Positions 15,143 to 24,305 are shown, numbered from the stretch's first letter. The stretch: DNA of 64,000 nt from Streptomyces aidingensis (GCF_900112355.1 NZ_FOLM01000014.1:32552-96551); one strand, 5' to 3'. Numbers and translations are program-made. Notes: generated by a model not told the origin, from the letters alone.

Positions 15143-16624
15143 TCAGCCGCGGGCGGCGGGGCCGCCGGCCTCGGCCCACTCCCGCTGCACCGCCAGCCCG
15201 GCCTTGACCTCGGCAAGCTGTACGGCCACCGCGGACGGCGCGGTCCCGCCGCGCCCGGAGCGCGCGGCCAGCGCGCCCGGCACACTCAGCACCTCCCGCA
15301 CATCCGGCGTCAGCCGCGGCGAGATCTTGGCGAACCGCTCGTCCGTCAGCTCGTCCAGTTCGATGCCCTCGGCCTCGCAGACCTTGACACACTCCCCCGC
15401 GATCTCGTGTGCCTCCCGGAACGGCACTCCCCGCTTGACCAGCCATTCGGCGATGTCGGTGGCCAGCGAGAAGCCCGCCGGGGCGAGTTCCGCCATCCGC
15501 TCCCGGTGCACGGTCAGGGTGGCCATCATCCCGGTGAAGGCGGGCAGCAGCACCTCGAGCTGGTCGCAGGAGTCGAAGACCGGCTCCTTGTCCTCCTGCA
15601 AGTCCCGGTTGTAGGCGAGCGGCAGGGCCTTGAGGGTGGCGAGCAGCCCGGCCAGATTGCCGATCAGCCGGCCCGACTTGCCGCGCGCCAGCTCGGCGAT
15701 GTCCGGGTTCTTCTTCTGCGGCATGATCGAGGAGCCGGTGGAGAAGGCGTCATGCAGGGTCACGAAGGAGAATTCCTTGGTGTTCCAGATGATCACCTCC
15801 TCGGCGATCCGGGAGAGGTCCACGCCGATCATCGCGGTGATGAAGGCGAACTCGGCGACGAAGTCCCGGGCCGCGGTGCCGTCGATGGAGTTGCCCGCAG
15901 AGCCGTGCTCGAAGCCGAGTTCCCGGGCGACCGCCTCCGGGTCCAGCCCGAGCGAGGAGCCGGCCAGCGCGCCCGAGCCGTAGGGCGAGACGGCGGTGCG
16001 CGAGTCCCACTGCCGCAGCCGCTCGCCGTTCCTGGCCAGCGCCTGCACATGGGCCAGCACATGGTGGGCGAAGAGCACCGGCTGGGCGTGCTGCAGATGG
16101 GTGCGGCCGGGCATGGCCACGTCCGGGTGCGCCTCGGCCAGGCCGATCAGCGCCTCCTGCAGATCGGCGATCAGTCCGCCGATGATCCGCGCGTGGTCCC
16201 GCAGATACATCCGGAACAGGGTGGCCACCTGGTCGTTGCGGGAGCGGCCGGCGCGCAGCTTGCCGCCCAGCTCCGGGCCGAGCCGCTCCAGCAGTCCGCG
16301 CTCCAGCGCGGTGTGCACGTCCTCGTCGGCGAGGGTGCCGGTGAAGGAGCCGTCCGCGACATCGGCGGCCAGCCGGTCCAGCCCGGCCAGCATCCGCTCC
16401 AGTTCCTCCGCGGTGAGCAGCCCGGCGGAGTGCAGTACCCGGGCGTGGGCCCGGGAGCCGGCGATGTCGTAGGGGGCCAGCCGCCAGTCGAAGTGGACGG
16501 AGGCGGAGAGCCTGGCCAGGGCCTCGGAGGGCCCGTCGGCGAACCGGCCGCCCCAGAGCCGCAGGTCCGGTGCGCCGCCGGGCGCGCTGTCGGGTGAGCT
16601 GTCGGGTGAAGTGGCGTCCGTCAC
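15143..16624 (-). CDS. argH: Argininosuccinate lyase
   Basis: This 493-residue enzyme cleaves argininosuccinate to arginine and fumarate, the last step of arginine synthesis. LWGGRF at the N-terminus, the SRNDQVAT region, TAARDFVAEF and the fumarase-superfamily signature GSSIMPQKKNPD (around residue 295, with the catalytic Ser) are all present. The GTG start at 16624 overlaps the argG stop by 4 bp, so it is translated from the argGH message. About 20 Asp/Ser/Pro/Gly residues precede the conserved part, slightly longer than usual; total length (usually about 460-475) is otherwise normal. Confidence 0.97.
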   Translation of the reverse strand: MTDATSPDSSPDSAPGGAPDLRLWGGRFADGPSEALARLSASVHFDWRLAPYDIAGSRAHARVLHSAGLLTAEELERMLAGLDRLAADVADGSFTGTLADEDVHTALERGLLERLGPELGGKLRAGRSRNDQVATLFRMYLRDHARIIGGLIADLQEALIGLAEAHPDVAMPGRTHLQHAQPVLFAHHVLAHVQALARNGERLRQWDSRTAVSPYGSGALAGSSLGLDPEAVARELGFEHGSAGNSIDGTAARDFVAEFAFITAMIGVDLSRIAEEVIIWNTKEFSFVTLHDAFSTGSSIMPQKKNPDIAELARGKSGRLIGNLAGLLATLKALPLAYNRDLQEDKEPVFDSCDQLEVLLPAFTGMMATLTVHRERMAELAPAGFSLATDIAEWLVKRGVPFREAHEIAGECVKVCEAEGIELDELTDERFAKISPRLTPDVREVLSVPGALAARSGRGGTAPSAVAVQLAEVKAGLAVQREWAEAGGPAARG

Positions 16625-17838
16625 TGGGCCGCTGCCCCGTCCTGGGCCCGCAGGGAGCGCTGGGCGGCGATCTTGGTGGACAGACCGAAGATCTCGATGA
16701 AGCCCTTGGCCATGGACTGGTCGAAGGTGTCGCCCGTGTCGTAGGTGGCCAGGTTGAAGTCGTAGAGCGACTGCGCGGACTTCCGGCCGGTGACGACGGC
16801 CCGGCCGCCGTGCAGGGTCATCCGGATGTCGCCGCTGACGTACTTGTTCGCCTCGTCGATGAAGCCGTCCAGGGCCTGCTTGAGCGGGGAGAACCACAGC
16901 CCGTCGTAGACCAGCTCGGTCCACCGCTGCTGCACCTGCCGCTTGAACCGGGCCAGTTCCCGCTCGACGGTGACGGCCTCCAGCTCCCGGTGCGCGGTGA
17001 TCAGCGCGATGGCGCCCGGCGCCTCGTAGACCTCCCGGGACTTGATGCCCACCAGGCGGTCCTCGACCATGTCCAGCCGGCCCACCCCCTGGGCGCCGGC
17101 CCGCTGGTTGAGCTGCTGGACGGCCTGGAGCGGGGTGACCGCGACACCGTCGAGGGCCACCGGCACGCCCTGCTCGAAGGTGATGACCACCTCGTCCGCC
17201 TCCCGGGGCTCGGCCGGGTTGCGGGTGTACTCGTAGACGTCCTCGACCGGGCCGTTCCAGATGTCCTCCAGGAAGCCGGTCTCCACGGCCCGGCCGAAGA
17301 CGTTCTGGTCGATGGAGTACGGGGACTTCTTGGTGGTGGCGATGGGCAGGCCCTTGGCCTCGGCGAAGGCGATGGCCTTGTCCCGGGTCATGGCGTAGTC
17401 CCGGACGGGGGCGATGCACTTCAAACCGGGCGCCAGGGAGGAGATGCCGGCCTCGAACCGGACCTGGTCGTTGCCCTTGCCGGTGCAGCCGTGGGCCACG
17501 ATGCCGGCGTTGTGCTTCTCGGCGGTGGCCACCAGGTGCTTGACGATGACCGGCCGGGAGAGCGCGGAGACCAGCGGATACTGGTCCATGTACAGCGCGT
17601 TGGCCTTGACCGCGGGGACGCAGTACTCCTGGGCGAACTCGTCCCGGGCGTCCACCACCTCGGCGTCGGCCGCGCCGCAGGCGAGCGCGCGCTTGCGGAT
17701 GACGTCCAGATCCTCGCCGCCCTGGCCGACGTCCACGGCCACGGCGATCACCTCGGCGCCGGTTGCCTCGGCGATCCAGCCAATACAGACGGAGGTGTCC
17801 AGTCCGCCGGAGTAGGCGAGGACGACGCGCTCGGTCAC
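16621..17838 (-). CDS. argG: Argininosuccinate synthase
   Basis: The 405-residue enzyme joins citrulline and aspartate using ATP. The PP-loop AYSGGLDTS (about residues 8-16), the GCTGKGNDQVRF motif and the YSIDQN region are intact. The GTG at 17838 is preceded by AAGGAG at 6 nt; the ATG 18 codons upstream lies inside the operator and is not used. It is the first gene of the argGH operon. The promoter and ARG-box-like operator just upstream put it under ArgR control, probably by the argR gene at 20.3 kb. Confidence 0.97.
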   Translation of the reverse strand: MTERVVLAYSGGLDTSVCIGWIAEATGAEVIAVAVDVGQGGEDLDVIRKRALACGAADAEVVDARDEFAQEYCVPAVKANALYMDQYPLVSALSRPVIVKHLVATAEKHNAGIVAHGCTGKGNDQVRFEAGISSLAPGLKCIAPVRDYAMTRDKAIAFAEAKGLPIATTKKSPYSIDQNVFGRAVETGFLEDIWNGPVEDVYEYTRNPAEPREADEVVITFEQGVPVALDGVAVTPLQAVQQLNQRAGAQGVGRLDMVEDRLVGIKSREVYEAPGAIALITAHRELEAVTVERELARFKRQVQQRWTELVYDGLWFSPLKQALDGFIDEANKYVSGDIRMTLHGGRAVVTGRKSAQSLYDFNLATYDTGDTFDQSMAKGFIEIFGLSTKIAAQRSLRAQDGAAAQ

Positions 17839-17856
17839 GGGAGTCTCCTTAGAAGC

Positions 17857-17902
17857 ATGCAGCGACTGGAATAAGTATGCAGCCTTCCGCATGGTCCGTC
17901 AA
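17857..17902 (-). promoter_or_regulatory. argG promoter with overlapping ARG boxes
   Basis: On the minus strand TTGACG (17897-17902) and CATACT (17874-17879) are 17 bp apart, a good housekeeping promoter. TGCATACTTATTCCA (17867-17881) matches the ARG-box pattern TGAAT-N4-ATTCA with two changes and covers the -10. A second TGCAT (17857-17861) lies 20 bp away, the spacing expected for two adjacent boxes on one helix face. ArgR bound here would block RNA polymerase. Confidence 0.75.
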
Positions 17903-18331
17903 TCCGGCCCGCCGCGAGCGGCGGTGCGGGGGCGCGCGGCGGGCCGGACGGACCGCCTCCGGTCGAGTTGAAGCACCGCATGCGCCTCCCATGCCCCGAC
18001 AACACCGCAGGTCAGAGCACCGAGCAAGGCCGATGGGACACCATGTGGAGCACCGGGCGCATGACCCGGACCGGAGTGCGCCGTTCCGGAGCTCCCGCTG
18101 CCCCTCCAAGCTGGTGGGGACCAGAACTGTCCGGATTTCTCCCCGGTGTCCGCCCGGCCCGGACATCCGCCGGAGCCCGCCGTCCGCCCCGTCCCCGTCC
18201 GGATTCCCGCATCCACCGCGAGCAGGACGACCCGTTCCGTGACGAGCCCCGCCGGCACCCGGTCCGAGCCCGCACCGCACCTGGCAACCCCGCATCCCGC
18301 ATCCCGCACGACCCTCAGGGGGAGCGTACTC
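17903..18331. other. Non-coding stretch upstream of the ispG-like gene
   Basis: About 430 bp have no gene with a credible start, ribosome binding site and codon pattern. I see no hairpin or riboswitch that I recognise. Its length and lack of features would fit a decayed gene in front of the truncated ispG-like gene, but that is a guess. Confidence 0.35.
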
Positions 18332-19159
18332 ATGTCCGTCGATCCTGGTATGCCGGCCCGGCCCGCCACCGCCCGCCGACCGTCCCGCCGCGTCGTGGCG
18401 GGCCCGGTCCCGGTGGGCGGCGGTGCGCCGGTCTCCGTCCAGTCCATGACCACCACCAGCACCGCCGACGTGGGTGCCACTCTCCGCCAGACCGCCGAAC
18501 TCAGCGCCGCCGGCTGCCGGATCGTCCGGGTCGCGGTGTCCTCGCAGGACGACGCGGACGCCCTGCCGGAGATCGCCCGGCGGCCCCGGATCCCGGTCAT
18601 CGCCGATGTCCATTTCCAGCCCCGCCATGTCTTCGCCGCGATCGAGGCGGGCTGCGCCGCGGTCCGGGTCGACCCGGGCGACATCCGCCGCTCCGACGAC
18701 CGGGTGAAGGACATCGCCCGGGCCGCCGCGTACGCCGGGGTCCCGGCCCGCACCGGCGTCAACGCCGGCTCGCTGGACGAACGGCTGCTGCGCAGGCACG
18801 GCCGGGCCACACCCGCCGCCCTGGTGGAATCCGCGCTCCGGGAACGCTCGCTGTGCGAGGGGCACGGATTCACCGGTCTCAAGATCTCGGTCAAGCACCA
18901 CGATCCGGTGGTGGCGGTGGAGGCGTACCGGCGGCCGGCCGCCGAATGCGGCCATCCGCTGCGTCCGGGGGGCACCGAGGCCGGGCCGCTGCTCCCCCGG
19001 ATCGTGGACACGCCGATCGAGGAGGCACTGCGGCCGGCCGAGGACCCCGGCGGCGCGGCCCGCACCCCGGAGGGAGCCGGCGCCGGGGGCCCGGGCGGGC
19101 CCGGGCGTCCGGCGCCGCGGGCCGCCGCCCCGGCCGTCCCGCAGGAGGCGGGCCGATGA
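18332..19159 (+). pseudogene. Truncated IspG/GcpE-like protein lacking the iron-sulfur domain
   Basis: The 275-residue product matches the N-terminal TIM-barrel part of 4-hydroxy-3-methylbut-2-enyl diphosphate synthase: VPVGGGAPVSVQSMTTT, ADVHFQPRHVFAAIEAGC, TGVNAGSLDERLL and KISVKHHDPVVAVEAYR. After the TEAGPL motif (near residue 215) homology stops, and a Pro/Gly/Ala-rich tail follows. The C-terminal domain with three cysteines and a glutamate that hold the [4Fe-4S] cluster is missing; normal IspG is about 370-390 residues. It therefore cannot make HMBPP alone. The ATG at 18332 has an AGGGGGAG site, and the stop overlaps the next start by 4 bp, so it is still translated. Either a pseudogene kept for coupling or a repurposed barrel. 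Confidence 0.75.
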
Positions 19160-20202
19160 CCACCGCTCCCGGCACCACCGGTCACGCCCGGCTGGCGCGG
19201 GCCGCGCTGCGCCGCTCCCGGACCCTGCTCGAACCCGCGCTGCACACCTGGGTCCGCAGACTGCCCGGGCCGGTGGCCAGGGTCGCCTCCTACCACTTCG
19301 GCTGGACCGACGCGGCCGGCCGCCCGGACAGCGGCCCGGCCGGCAAGGCACTGCGCCCGGCGCTGGTCTTCCTCTGCGCCGAGGCGGCCGGCGGCGCCCC
19401 GGAGGAAGCGGTTCCCCCGGCCGTGGCCGTGGAGCTGGTGCACAACTTCTCCCTGCTGCACGACGACATCCTGGACGGCGACACCACCCGGCGGCACCGC
19501 GCGACGGCCTGGACGGTGTTCGGCTCCCCGGCCGCGCTGCTGGCCGGGGACGCGCTGCTGGCGCAGGCCACCCGGGTGCTGGCCGAGGACGCCTCGCCGC
19601 GCGCGGCGGCCGGCATCGGCCTGCTGGCGGACGCCACCACCCGGCTGATCGAGGGCGAGCAGGCGGATCTGGCCTTCGAGGAGCGGGACACCGTCTCACT
19701 GGCCGAATGCCTGGCCATGACCGAGCGGAAGACGGCCCAGCTGCTGGCCTGCTCCTGTGCGCTGGGCGCGCTGTGGGGCGGTGGCCCGCCGGAACGTGCG
19801 GAGTCGCTGCGCCGCTTCGGGCACCACCTGGGCATGGCCTTCCAGCTCGCCGACGACCTGCTGGGCATCTGGGGCGATCCCGAGGTGACGGGGAAGCCGG
19901 CCGGGGCGGATCTGACCAGCCGGAAGAAGTCCCTGCCGGTGGTGGCCGCGCTGGCCTCGGGGAGCCCGGCCGCCGCGGCGCTGGCCGCGGCCTACCGCCG
20001 CCCGGGGACCGACGACGGGCCGGAGCAGGCCGCCCGGCTGGCCGGACTGGTGGAGCGGGCGGGCGGCCGGGCATGGGCGGAGAACGCCGCGGCCGAGCAG
20101 CTCGCCCTGGCGCTGGGCGCGCTCGCCGCCGCCGGGGCGAAGGAGCGGCCCGCCGCCGAACTCACCGCGCTGGCCCATCTGGCCGCCCGCCGCGACCACT
20201 GA
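19156..20202 (+). CDS. Polyprenyl diphosphate synthase (GGPP/FPP synthase type)
   Basis: The 348-residue protein is a trans-isoprenyl diphosphate synthase. The first aspartate-rich motif is HDDILDGD (DDxxD) and the second is QLADDLLGIWGD (DDxxxD); GKALRPALVFL and TSRKKSLPVV (substrate-binding basic residues) are also present. It condenses isopentenyl diphosphate with an allylic diphosphate; chain length, C15 to C20 most likely, cannot be fixed from sequence. ATG at 19156 overlaps the ispG-like stop (ATGA), and CAGGAGG lies upstream. The pairing suggests a former or specialised isoprenoid cluster, but no terpene cyclase or other pathway gene is adjacent. Confidence 0.9.
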   Translation: MTTAPGTTGHARLARAALRRSRTLLEPALHTWVRRLPGPVARVASYHFGWTDAAGRPDSGPAGKALRPALVFLCAEAAGGAPEEAVPPAVAVELVHNFSLLHDDILDGDTTRRHRATAWTVFGSPAALLAGDALLAQATRVLAEDASPRAAAGIGLLADATTRLIEGEQADLAFEERDTVSLAECLAMTERKTAQLLACSCALGALWGGGPPERAESLRRFGHHLGMAFQLADDLLGIWGDPEVTGKPAGADLTSRKKSLPVVAALASGSPAAAALAAAYRRPGTDDGPEQAARLAGLVERAGGRAWAENAAAEQLALALGALAAAGAKERPAAELTALAHLAARRDH

Positions 20203-20210
20203 TGCCGTCC

Positions 20211-20237
20211 GGGGCCGGGCGCGGCTCGCCCGGCCCC
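20211..20237. terminator. Bidirectional hairpin between polyprenyl synthase and argR
   Basis: GGGGCCGGGC and GCCCGGCCCC form a perfect 10-bp stem with a 7-nt loop, 8 bp after the polyprenyl synthase stop and 46 bp past the argR stop on the other strand. Confidence 0.75.
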
Positions 20238-20283
20238 ATCGGCTCCATCGGCGGTGCCGGGGGGCCGGGGCGGCCGGGCGCGG

Positions 20284-20811
20284 TCAGTGCTCGTGCTCGG
20301 CGAGGCGGAGCAGATGCTCGGCGAGGGTCTGGCCGCCGGAGGGATCACGGCTGATCAGCAGCACCGTGTCGTCCCCGGCGATGGTGCCGAGCACGGCGTG
20401 CAGCTCGGCCTGGTCGATGGCGGAGGCCAGGAACTGCGCGGCGCCCGGCGGGGTGCGCAGCACCACCAGATTGGCCGACGCCTCGGCGGAGATCAGCAGT
20501 TCCCCGGCGAGGCGGGCCAGCCGCTGCTCCTTCGCCGACTCGCCCAGCGGGGCGTGCGGGGTGCGGAAGCCGCCCTCGCTGGGCACGGCGTAGATCAGCT
20601 CGCCCTTGTCGTTGCGGATCTTCACCGCGCCCAGCTCGTCCAGGTCGCGGCTGAGCGTGGCCTGGGTGACGCTGAGCCCGTCGTCCAGCAGCAGCCGGGC
20701 CAGCTGGCTCTGCGAGCGCACCGGCTGCCGGCCGAGGATCTCCACGATCCTGCGGTGCCGCGCGGTGCGGGTCTGCGGTACCACATGGTTGCTGTTGCGG
20801 GCGCCCGTCAT
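20284..20811 (-). CDS. argR: Arginine repressor
   Basis: The 175-residue ArgR/AhrC protein has an N-terminal winged helix (RHRRIVEILGRQPVRSQSQL, SVTQATLSRDLDELG) that binds ARG boxes. The C-terminal domain trimerises and binds arginine, with the diagnostic GTIAGDDTVLLI motif near residue 150. It represses arginine genes when arginine is high. It is the last gene of argCJBDR; its ATG overlaps the argD stop by 4 bp, so it is made from the operon it controls and autoregulates. A 12-residue N-terminal extension precedes the HTH, and the middle linker (EGGFRTPHAPLGES) is typical of actinobacterial members. Confidence 0.96.
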   Translation of the reverse strand: MTGARNSNHVVPQTRTARHRRIVEILGRQPVRSQSQLARLLLDDGLSVTQATLSRDLDELGAVKIRNDKGELIYAVPSEGGFRTPHAPLGESAKEQRLARLAGELLISAEASANLVVLRTPPGAAQFLASAIDQAELHAVLGTIAGDDTVLLISRDPSGGQTLAEHLLRLAEHEH

Positions 20812-22091
20812 CGTCGTCCTTCCGGCCTGCCGGATCCACCCGCCGCGCCACCGTCGCCACCGGTGTGCCGCCCGGTCTCTCCCGCGTCCACGGTGTCCAG
20901 GATCGCCGGCAGGGCCGCCAGCAGCGCGTCCGCCTCGGCGTCACCGGCGATCAGCGGGGGAGCCAGCCGGACCACGTCCGGCGCCACCGCCTGCACCAGG
21001 AAGCCCGCGTTCTGCGCCGCCTGCTGGATCTGCGCGGCGCGCGGCTCGGTGAGAACGATACCGAGCAGCAGTCCGGCGCCCCGCACCCGGTCCACCAGCG
21101 GATGCCCGAGCTGCCGGATTCCCTCCCGCAGCCGCTCCCCGGTCCGTTTGACGTTCTCCAGCAGCCCGGTGGTGGCGATGGTCTCCAGCACGGCCAGGGC
21201 GGCGGCGCAGGAGACCGGGTTGCCGCCGAAGGTGGAGCCGTGCCGGCCGGGGGTGAGCAGCCCGTCGGCCGGGCCGAAGGCCAGGGTGGCGCCGATCGGC
21301 AGCCCGCCGGCCAGCCCCTTGGCCAGCGTGATCAGGTCCGGCTCCACGCCCTCCGCCTGCCCGGCGAACCAGTGACCGGTGCGGCCGATGCCGGTCTGCA
21401 CCTCGTCCAGGGCGAGCAGGGTGCCGGTGGCGCGGGTGATCTCCCGGGCGGCGGTGAGATAGCCGGCGGGCGGCACCACCACCCCGTTCTCCCCCTGGAT
21501 GGGCTCCAGGATCACCATGGCGGTGTCCTCGGTGACGGCGGCGCTCAGCGCCTCGGTGTCGCCGTAGGGGACATGGCTCACGCCGCCGGGCAGCGGATGG
21601 AAGCCGTCCTGCTTGGCGCCCTGGCCGGTGAGTGCCAGCGCGCCCATGGTGCGGCCGTGGAAGCCGCCGTGGGCGGCGACGATCCGCGGGCGGCCGGTGA
21701 GCCGGGCGATCTTGAACGCGGCCTCGTTGGCCTCCGCGCCGGAGTTGCAGAAGTAGACCCGGCCGGGCCGCCCGGCCAGCTCCAGCAGCCGCTCGGCCAG
21801 CGCCACGGTGGGCTCGGCCACGAAGAGGTTGGAGACATGGCCGAGGGTGGCGATCTGCTCGGCGACCGCGCTCACCACCGCGGGGTGCGCGGTGCCGAGG
21901 GAGTTGACCGCGATGCCGCCGAGGAAGTCCAGGTACTCCCGGCCGTCGGCGTCCCACAGCCGGGTGCCCCGGCCGCGCACCAGCGGGATGCGCGGGGTGC
22001 CGTAGTTGTCGGTGTGCGCCGCCCGCCAGCGCCGGGTGAGCTCCTCGTTGCCGGACGGTGCGCCGCTGCCGCCCGCGGGATTGGCTGTCAT
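20808..22091 (-). CDS. argD: Acetylornithine aminotransferase
   Basis: This 427-residue PLP enzyme (class III aminotransferase) converts N-acetylglutamate semialdehyde to N-acetylornithine using glutamate. FCNSGAEANEAAFKIAR, ALDEVQTGIGRTG and the PLP-lysine region LITLAKGLAGGLPIGA (Lys near residue 259) are present. The C-terminal 25 residues are Gly/Arg-rich and probably disordered. The ATG at 22091 is preceded by GAGGAGG; it lies 15 bp after argB and overlaps argR by 4 bp. Confidence 0.96.
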   Translation of the reverse strand: MTANPAGGSGAPSGNEELTRRWRAAHTDNYGTPRIPLVRGRGTRLWDADGREYLDFLGGIAVNSLGTAHPAVVSAVAEQIATLGHVSNLFVAEPTVALAERLLELAGRPGRVYFCNSGAEANEAAFKIARLTGRPRIVAAHGGFHGRTMGALALTGQGAKQDGFHPLPGGVSHVPYGDTEALSAAVTEDTAMVILEPIQGENGVVVPPAGYLTAAREITRATGTLLALDEVQTGIGRTGHWFAGQAEGVEPDLITLAKGLAGGLPIGATLAFGPADGLLTPGRHGSTFGGNPVSCAAALAVLETIATTGLLENVKRTGERLREGIRQLGHPLVDRVRGAGLLLGIVLTEPRAAQIQQAAQNAGFLVQAVAPDVVRLAPPLIAGDAEADALLAALPAILDTVDAGETGRHTGGDGGAAGGSGRPEGRR

Positions 22092-22106
22092 CTCGTGCTG
22101 CCCTCC

Positions 22107-23090
22107 TCAGGCCGCCGGGCCCTCGCCCGTCCGGTCGGGCACCACCATGGTGCCGATGCCCTCGTCCATGAACATCTCCAGCAGGATCGAGTGCGGCACC
22201 CGCCCGTCCAGCACGCGGGCGGTGCGCACTCCGTTGCGGACCGCATGCAGGCAGCCCTCCATCTTGGGCACCATGCCGCTGGAGAGCTCCGGCAGCAGCG
22301 CTTCGAGCTGCGCGGCGGTGAGCACGCTGATCACCTCGTCGCTGTCCGGCCAGTTGGCGTACAGCCCCTCGACGTCGGTGAGCACCATCAGCGTCTCGGC
22401 GCCCAGTGCGGCGGCCAGTGCCGCCGCGGCGGTGTCGGCGTTGACGTTGTAGACGTGGTCGTCGTCCATGCTGCGGGCGATGGAGGAGATCACCGGGATC
22501 CGGCCGTCCTCGAGCAGCGCCCGGACCGCTCCGGTGTCCACGGCGGTGACCTCGCCGACCCGGCCGATGTCCACGCGTTCCCCGTCCACCTCGGCCCACC
22601 GCTTGGTGGCGGTCATCAGATGGGCGTCCTCGCCGGTCATGCCGACGGCCAGCGGGCCGTGGCGGTTGAGCAGGCCGACAAGCTCCCGCTGCACCTGGCC
22701 GGCCAGCACCATGCGGACCACGTCCATGGTCTCCGGGCTGGTGACCCGCAGTCCGGCGGTGAACTCCGACTCCAGGCCCAGCCGGTCGAGCTGGGCGCTG
22801 ATCTGCGGGCCTCCGCCGTGCACCACCACCGGGCGCAGCCCGGCGTGCCGCAGAAAGGCCACGTCCTGGGCGAAGGCGGCCTTGAGCTCCTCGTTGACCA
22901 TCGCGTTGCCGCCGAACTTGATCACCACGGTCCTGCCCTGGTGGCGGGTCAGCCAGGGCAGTGCCTCGACCAGGATCCGGGCCTTGGGCAGCGCGGTGTG
23001 CTTGCGCGCGGTCTGGGTGGGGTTCCGGCCGCCCGGGACGGTGCCGTCCGCCGGGGGCGCGGTCCGCTGCTCGGTGTGATGCCCGCTCAT
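22107..23090 (-). CDS. argB: Acetylglutamate kinase
   Basis: The 327-residue amino-acid kinase phosphorylates N-acetylglutamate. TVVIKFGGNAM (Lys for ATP), VVVHGGGPQIS, NVNADTAAAALAAALGAE and SSGMVPKMEGCL are intact. An N-terminal extension of about 50 residues precedes the fold; the part ARILVEALPWLTRHQG matches the N-helix linked to arginine feedback in hexameric NAGKs, so allosteric inhibition is likely. The ATG at 23090 overlaps the argJ stop by 4 bp. The first 30 residues are polar and low-complexity. Confidence 0.96.
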   Translation of the reverse strand: MSGHHTEQRTAPPADGTVPGGRNPTQTARKHTALPKARILVEALPWLTRHQGRTVVIKFGGNAMVNEELKAAFAQDVAFLRHAGLRPVVVHGGGPQISAQLDRLGLESEFTAGLRVTSPETMDVVRMVLAGQVQRELVGLLNRHGPLAVGMTGEDAHLMTATKRWAEVDGERVDIGRVGEVTAVDTGAVRALLEDGRIPVISSIARSMDDDHVYNVNADTAAAALAAALGAETLMVLTDVEGLYANWPDSDEVISVLTAAQLEALLPELSSGMVPKMEGCLHAVRNGVRTARVLDGRVPHSILLEMFMDEGIGTMVVPDRTGEGPAA

Positions 23091-24238
23091 GAGGAGTACG
23101 CGCTGTTCTCGTGGACGTAGTCGGCGGTCAGGTCGTTGGTCCAGATGGTGGCGGTGTGGTCGCCGGCCGCCAGGTCGGCGGTCACCTGCACTTCCCGGAA
23201 ACGCATGTCGACCAGTTCCCGGTCCTCCCCGGTGGCACCGGCCCGGCAGACCCAGACGCCGTTGATGGCGACGTTCAGCCGGTCCGGCTCGAAGACGGCG
23301 TCGGTGGTGCCGATGGCGGAGAGCACCCGGCCCCAGTTGGGGTCCTCGCCGTGCACCGCGCACTTGAAGAGGCTGGAGCGGGCGATGGCCCGGCCCACGG
23401 TCACCGCGTCCTCCTCGGAGGCGGCGCCGATGACCTCGATCCGGATGTCCTTGGAGGCGCCCTCGGCGTCGGCGACCAGCTGCCGGGCGAGGTCGGCGCA
23501 GACCGCGGTCACCGCGGCGGCGAACTCCCGGTGGTCCGGGGTGATGCCGGAGGCGCCGGAGGCGAGCAGCAGCACGGTGTCGTTGGTGGACAGGCAGCCG
23601 TCGGAGTCCACCCGGTCGAAGGTGACCCGGGTGGCCTCGCGCAGCGCCTTGTCCAGGGCGGCGGCCTCCAGGTCGGCGTCGGTGGTGAGCACGCAGAGCA
23701 TGGTGGCCAGGCCGGGGGCGAGCATCCCGGCCCCCTTGGCCATGCCGCCCACCGTCCAGCCCGCCCCCTGGGCCACCGCCGTCTTGTGCACGGTGTCGGT
23801 GGTCTTGATGGCGATGGCGGCCTTCTCCCCGGCGTGCGGGGAGAGCCGGGCGGCGGCCTCGCCGATGCCGGACAGCAGCTTGTCCATGGGCAGCCGGACC
23901 CCGATCAGGCCGGTGGAGGCGACGGCGATCTCGCCGGCGTGGTGGCCCAGGACCTCGGCGGCCCGCTCGGCGGTGGCGTGGGTGTCCTGGAATCCGAGCG
24001 GCCCGGTGCAGGCGTTGGCGCCGCCGGAGTTGAGCACCACCGCGGTGACCTCGCCGCCCTTGAGGACCTGCTCGGACCAGAGCACCGGCGCGGCCTTGAC
24101 CCGGTTGGCGGTGAAGACCCCGGCGGCGGCGCGGCGCGGCCCGTTGTTGACCACCAGGGCCAGGTCCGGGTCGCCGTTCTCCTTGATTCCGGCCGCGATG
24201 CCCGCGGCCGTGAATCCTTGCGCTGCCGTGACGCTCAC
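23087..24238 (-). CDS. argJ: Glutamate N-acetyltransferase / amino-acid acetyltransferase (ornithine acetyltransferase)
   Basis: The 383-residue protein self-cleaves into alpha and beta chains; the conserved site is in GLATMLCVLTTDA, with the Thr (near residue 180) becoming the nucleophile of the beta chain. It moves the acetyl group from acetylornithine to glutamate, closing the acetyl cycle; many ArgJ enzymes also use acetyl-CoA. VFTANRVKAAPV, NSGGANACTG and HGEDPNWGRVLSAIG are seen. The start is GTG at 24238 with GGAG about 7 nt upstream. It lies 67 bp downstream of argC and overlaps argB. Confidence 0.96.
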   Translation of the reverse strand: MSVTAAQGFTAAGIAAGIKENGDPDLALVVNNGPRRAAAGVFTANRVKAAPVLWSEQVLKGGEVTAVVLNSGGANACTGPLGFQDTHATAERAAEVLGHHAGEIAVASTGLIGVRLPMDKLLSGIGEAAARLSPHAGEKAAIAIKTTDTVHKTAVAQGAGWTVGGMAKGAGMLAPGLATMLCVLTTDADLEAAALDKALREATRVTFDRVDSDGCLSTNDTVLLLASGASGITPDHREFAAAVTAVCADLARQLVADAEGASKDIRIEVIGAASEEDAVTVGRAIARSSLFKCAVHGEDPNWGRVLSAIGTTDAVFEPDRLNVAINGVWVCRAGATGEDRELVDMRFREVQVTADLAAGDHTATIWTNDLTADYVHENSAYSS

Positions 24239-24305
24239 TGCGGATCTCCGTTCGGGAGTGCGGAAGGGATGGTGCGGCCCGGAGCTCCGGCCCGGGGCCG
24301 GCTGC

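Noticed and set aside
17903..18331. A gene in the spacer before the ispG-like gene
   Set aside because: Frames are open on both strands, but none has a start with a ribosome binding site and a recognisable protein.
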